DNA from: CAYQTE01 sp964420285
GTDB lineage: Bacteria > Planctomycetota > Phycisphaerae > Tepidisphaerales > Tepidisphaeraceae
Length of the DNA stretch: 22,982 nt
Assembly (NCBI GenBank): GCA_964420285.1
Contig: CAYQTE010000073.1
Location: forward strand, 1 to 22,982
Direction: 5' to 3'
A program made the translations under genes and the position numbers. Each line of letters opens with the position of its first letter. The first letter of the stretch is position 1. A model generated the notes under the pieces. That model was not told the DNA's origin and made no database searches. It saw only the letters and a list, made by a program, of their open reading frames with translations. This document shows, in pieces, positions 21,414 to 22,982 of the stretch.

Positions 21414-21419
21414 ACTGGC

Positions 21420-21632
21420 ATGGCGATGAAATTGGATATTGCGGAGCAACTGAGACGGGCCATCGCGCGGGCGGAAAAGAAGGGTCTGACGCGATATCGA
21501 ATCGCCCGGCTGGCCAGCATGACCGAATCCCAGGTGAAGCGCGTTGCCGAAGCCGTGACCTGTCCGCGACTGGACACGGCCGCGCGGCTGGCGGATGCGA
21601 TCGGGCTTCGGCTGGCGTTGGTTGAGAAGTGA
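21420..21632 (+). CDS. XRE-family HTH regulator
   Basis: This 70-aa protein starts at ATG 21420 (a second ATG is at 21426). There is no ribosome site, consistent with a leaderless mRNA. The Cro/cI-type helix-turn-helix is RYRIARLASMTESQVKRVAEA, followed by CPRLDTAARLADAIGLRLAL. It is mostly the DNA-binding domain, with no sensor domain. It lies 31 bp before the integrase and is the likely regulator of the int promoter or its own. It could set integration-excision balance together with the AlpA-like protein. Confidence 0.82.
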   Translation: MAMKLDIAEQLRRAIARAEKKGLTRYRIARLASMTESQVKRVAEAVTCPRLDTAARLADAIGLRLALVEK

Positions 21633-21663
21633 CCGGACAGGTGAACACGAAGGCAGGTGAACA

Positions 21664-22982
21664 ATGGCAAGCGTGATTGACGACGGCGGCGGACGCAAAC
21701 GGATTGCGTTTGTGCGGGCGGACGGCAAGCGGCCGGCGGTGCGGCTGGGGAAGGTGACGGCGGCCCAGGCGGAGCGGATAAAGCTGCGGATCGAGGATTT
21801 GATATCGGCCGCGGCGACAGGGACGCCCATCGACGATGAGACTTCCCGGTGGCTGGCGGCGCTGCCGGACGACGCCCATGCCAAGCTGGCAAAGGTGGAA
21901 CTGGTGGCGCCACGATCCGGCGAGCGGGCCAACCTGGCCGGGTTCATCGACAGGTTCATCGACAATCGGCCGGGGATGAAAGAGCACACCCGCTTGAACT
22001 GGATACAGGTGAAGCGATGGCTGGTGAAGCACTTCGGCGAGAGCCGGGCTATCCAGTCGATCGACGCGGCCGCGGCTGAGGATTGGCGGGCGTTCATGCT
22101 CAAAGCCGGGCTGGGGGAGAATACGGTCCGCCGGCACATTGGACGCGCGCGGCAACTGTTCAAGCTGGCGATCCGGCATGGGCTGTACCGCGGACTCAAT
22201 CCGTTTGACGGCATGGACGCGACGGTGCGGGCGGACAAGGCCCGCCAATTCTTCGTTACGCGGGCGATGATCGACAAGGTAATGGAAGTCATCCCGCACG
22301 CCCAATGGCGGCTGCTGATCGCCCTGAGCCGCTACGGCGGGCTGCGCTGCCCGTCTGAGACGCTGGCGTTGAAGTGGGCTGACGTGGATTGGGAGCACAA
22401 CCGTATCCGTGTTCCATCGCCCAAGACGGAGCATCACAAGGGGAAGGAAAGCCGGATGATCCCGCTGTTTCCCGAACTGCGGAAGCCCCTGTTGGACGTG
22501 TTCGATGAAGCGGAGCCGGGCGCGGAGTTTGTCATTACCCGATATCGGGAGAAGTATCAGTGCCTTGGAACGCAATTCAAGCGGTACATCCTACAGGCCG
22601 GGGTAGCGCTGTGGCCGAAGCCCTGGCACAATATGCGATCGACGCGCGAAACGGAGTTGTCAGAGACGTACCCGATTCACGTCGTCTGTGCATGGCTGGG
22701 GAATAATCGAGCCGTCGCACAGGAGCACTACTTGCAAATCACGGACACCCACTTTGAGAGCGCGGCGGCCGGGCCGGACGGCGGGGAAAAGAAAAGCGGC
22801 GCAGAATCCGGCGCAGCACGGCCCGCTTTGGCCGGCATAGAGCCGCAACGCGGGAAGTCGGCCGACAAGAAAAGCCCGGTTTTGCCGGGCGTTGCGGAAG
22901 GGTGCGGCAACATGCGTAGTCAACAAGTACCCGCGACAGGATTCGAACCTGTGACCTCCGGTTTAGGAAACCAGCGCTCTAT
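21664..22982 (+). CDS. int: Tyrosine recombinase/integrase, open at window end
   Basis: The ATG at 21664 follows CAGGTGAA; the frame has no stop before the window ends, so it is partial at 3'. An arm-binding N-terminus (~1-75) and a SAM-like core-binding domain (~80-180: FIDRFIDNRPGMKEHTRLNW, LGENTVRRHIGRARQLF) precede the catalytic domain. Catalytic residues are all visible: Arg228 in RYGGLRCPSE, Lys254 in PSPKTEHHKGK, His322 and Arg325 in WHNMRSTRETEL, His339 in HVVCAWLGN, and nucleophile Tyr356 in EHYLQI. After ~Gly370 comes a linker and then, from residue 422, VPATGFEPVTSGLGNQRS, which is encoded by the antisense strand of the tRNA-Arg gene. In the integrated state the C-terminus is therefore host-derived. 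The expected native tail lies at 17204-17428. Confidence 0.93.
   Translation, partial: MASVIDDGGGRKRIAFVRADGKRPAVRLGKVTAAQAERIKLRIEDLISAAATGTPIDDETSRWLAALPDDAHAKLAKVELVAPRSGERANLAGFIDRFIDNRPGMKEHTRLNWIQVKRWLVKHFGESRAIQSIDAAAAEDWRAFMLKAGLGENTVRRHIGRARQLFKLAIRHGLYRGLNPFDGMDATVRADKARQFFVTRAMIDKVMEVIPHAQWRLLIALSRYGGLRCPSETLALKWADVDWEHNRIRVPSPKTEHHKGKESRMIPLFPELRKPLLDVFDEAEPGAEFVITRYREKYQCLGTQFKRYILQAGVALWPKPWHNMRSTRETELSETYPIHVVCAWLGNNRAVAQEHYLQITDTHFESAAAGPDGGEKKSGAESGAARPALAGIEPQRGKSADKKSPVLPGVAEGCGNMRSQQVPATGFEPVTSGLGNQRS
22865..22890 (-). terminator. Terminator-like hairpin downstream of tRNA-Arg, inside int
   Basis: On the minus strand GCCCGG-CAAAA-CCGGGC is followed by TTTTCTTGT, a typical Rho-independent terminator about 38 bp beyond the tRNA 3' end. 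It lies inside the integrase coding sequence on the element side of the junction, so the element may restore termination for the tRNA it entered. Confidence 0.65.
22926..22948 (+). repeat. Right attachment repeat (attR), in the tRNA-Arg gene
   Basis: AGTACCCGCGACAGG then ATTCGAAC. It covers the tRNA acceptor 3' strand and the T-stem. It is the partner of 17203-17225. Confidence 0.88.
22928..22982 (-). tRNA. tRNA-Arg (anticodon CCT), partial
   Basis: Read on the minus strand: the 3' part of the D-arm (GAGC), an anticodon stem CTGGT/ACCGG with loop TTCCTAA (anticodon CCT, codon AGG), a 5-nt variable loop AGGTC, a T-arm ACAGG-TTCGAAT-CCTGT, the acceptor strand CGCGGGT, and discriminator A at 22928. 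CCA is not encoded (CTT follows). The 5' end is outside the window. Confidence 0.92.

Larger units (their letters stand above)
17203..22940 (+). mobile_element. Integrated element at the 3' end of tRNA-Arg(CCT)
   Basis: The element is bounded by two direct copies of AGTACCCGCGACAGG. The right copy is part of a tRNA-Arg gene and the left copy lies just after the alanine racemase stop. A tyrosine integrase sits beside the tRNA. Genes run in one direction with ATGA overlaps and include several small DNA-binding proteins and a putative replication protein. There are no structural phage genes, transposases or conjugation genes. Excision would give a circle of about 5.7 kb (5723 bp from repeat to repeat). 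It resembles a satellite or mobilisable genomic island. Mobility itself is not shown. Confidence 0.88.

Noticed and set aside
21199..22575. 458-aa minus-strand ORF opposite the integrase
   Set aside because: Arg/Pro-rich antisense shadow; the integrase catalytic residues are on the plus strand.

Overview
The window is GC-rich bacterial DNA with short intergenic gaps and many ATGA/GTGA gene overlaps. It most resembles a planctomycete, possibly of the Phycisphaerae type. The clues are a prepilin-type protein whose C-terminus has the NVLFAAGNV / NIFT signature common in that phylum, an HU protein with a lysine-rich tail, a family of TGTACTCA-centred palindromic repeats, and a tyrosine recombinase of the HVVCAWLG...HYLQ type. 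The lineage is inferred from protein style; no rRNA gene is present.

Region 1 (1-6154, + strand) is an apparent polyene or fatty-acyl biosynthesis and export block. It encodes an ACP-dehydratase fusion, a LolA-like periplasmic carrier, an LpxL/HtrB-like acyltransferase, and one 800-aa protein that joins an intact ketosynthase to a cysteine-less ketosynthase partner. A three-helix membrane protein follows. The gene set recalls aryl-polyene type clusters, but the priming, reducing and export enzymes are outside the window or absent.

Region 2 (6151-17163) is mostly ordinary chromosome: an Old Yellow Enzyme-like oxidoreductase, HU, ribosomal protein bS18, a HicB/HicA-like gene pair directly behind xylose isomerase, two alanine racemase family genes, a periplasmic beta-propeller protein, and a single ORF joining the rRNA methyltransferase RlmN to a type IV prepilin-like protein.

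Region 3 (17203-22940) is a 5.7-kb integrated element at the 3' end of a tRNA-Arg(CCT) gene on the minus strand. It is bounded by direct repeats with a 15-bp identical core. It carries small DNA-binding proteins (a Nu1/terminase-small-subunit-like HTH protein with a zinc ribbon, a second HTH protein, an AlpA/Xis-like protein and an XRE regulator), a putative replication protein with two embedded 34-bp palindromic repeats, and a tyrosine integrase beside the tRNA. It encodes no capsid or tail proteins, so it looks like a minimal satellite or mobilisable island.

The most unusual point is that the attachment core lies inside the integrase reading frame. In the integrated state the integrase reads out through the antisense strand of the tRNA gene, while its probable native C-terminal tail (74 codons plus stop) is stranded at the far left end of the element, in the matching frame. 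Excision would join the two and restore a 495-codon gene. Other notable points are the replication-gene repeats, which are read in different frames (suggesting selection on DNA), the palindromic repeat inside the ketosynthase linker, and the RlmN-prepilin fusion.
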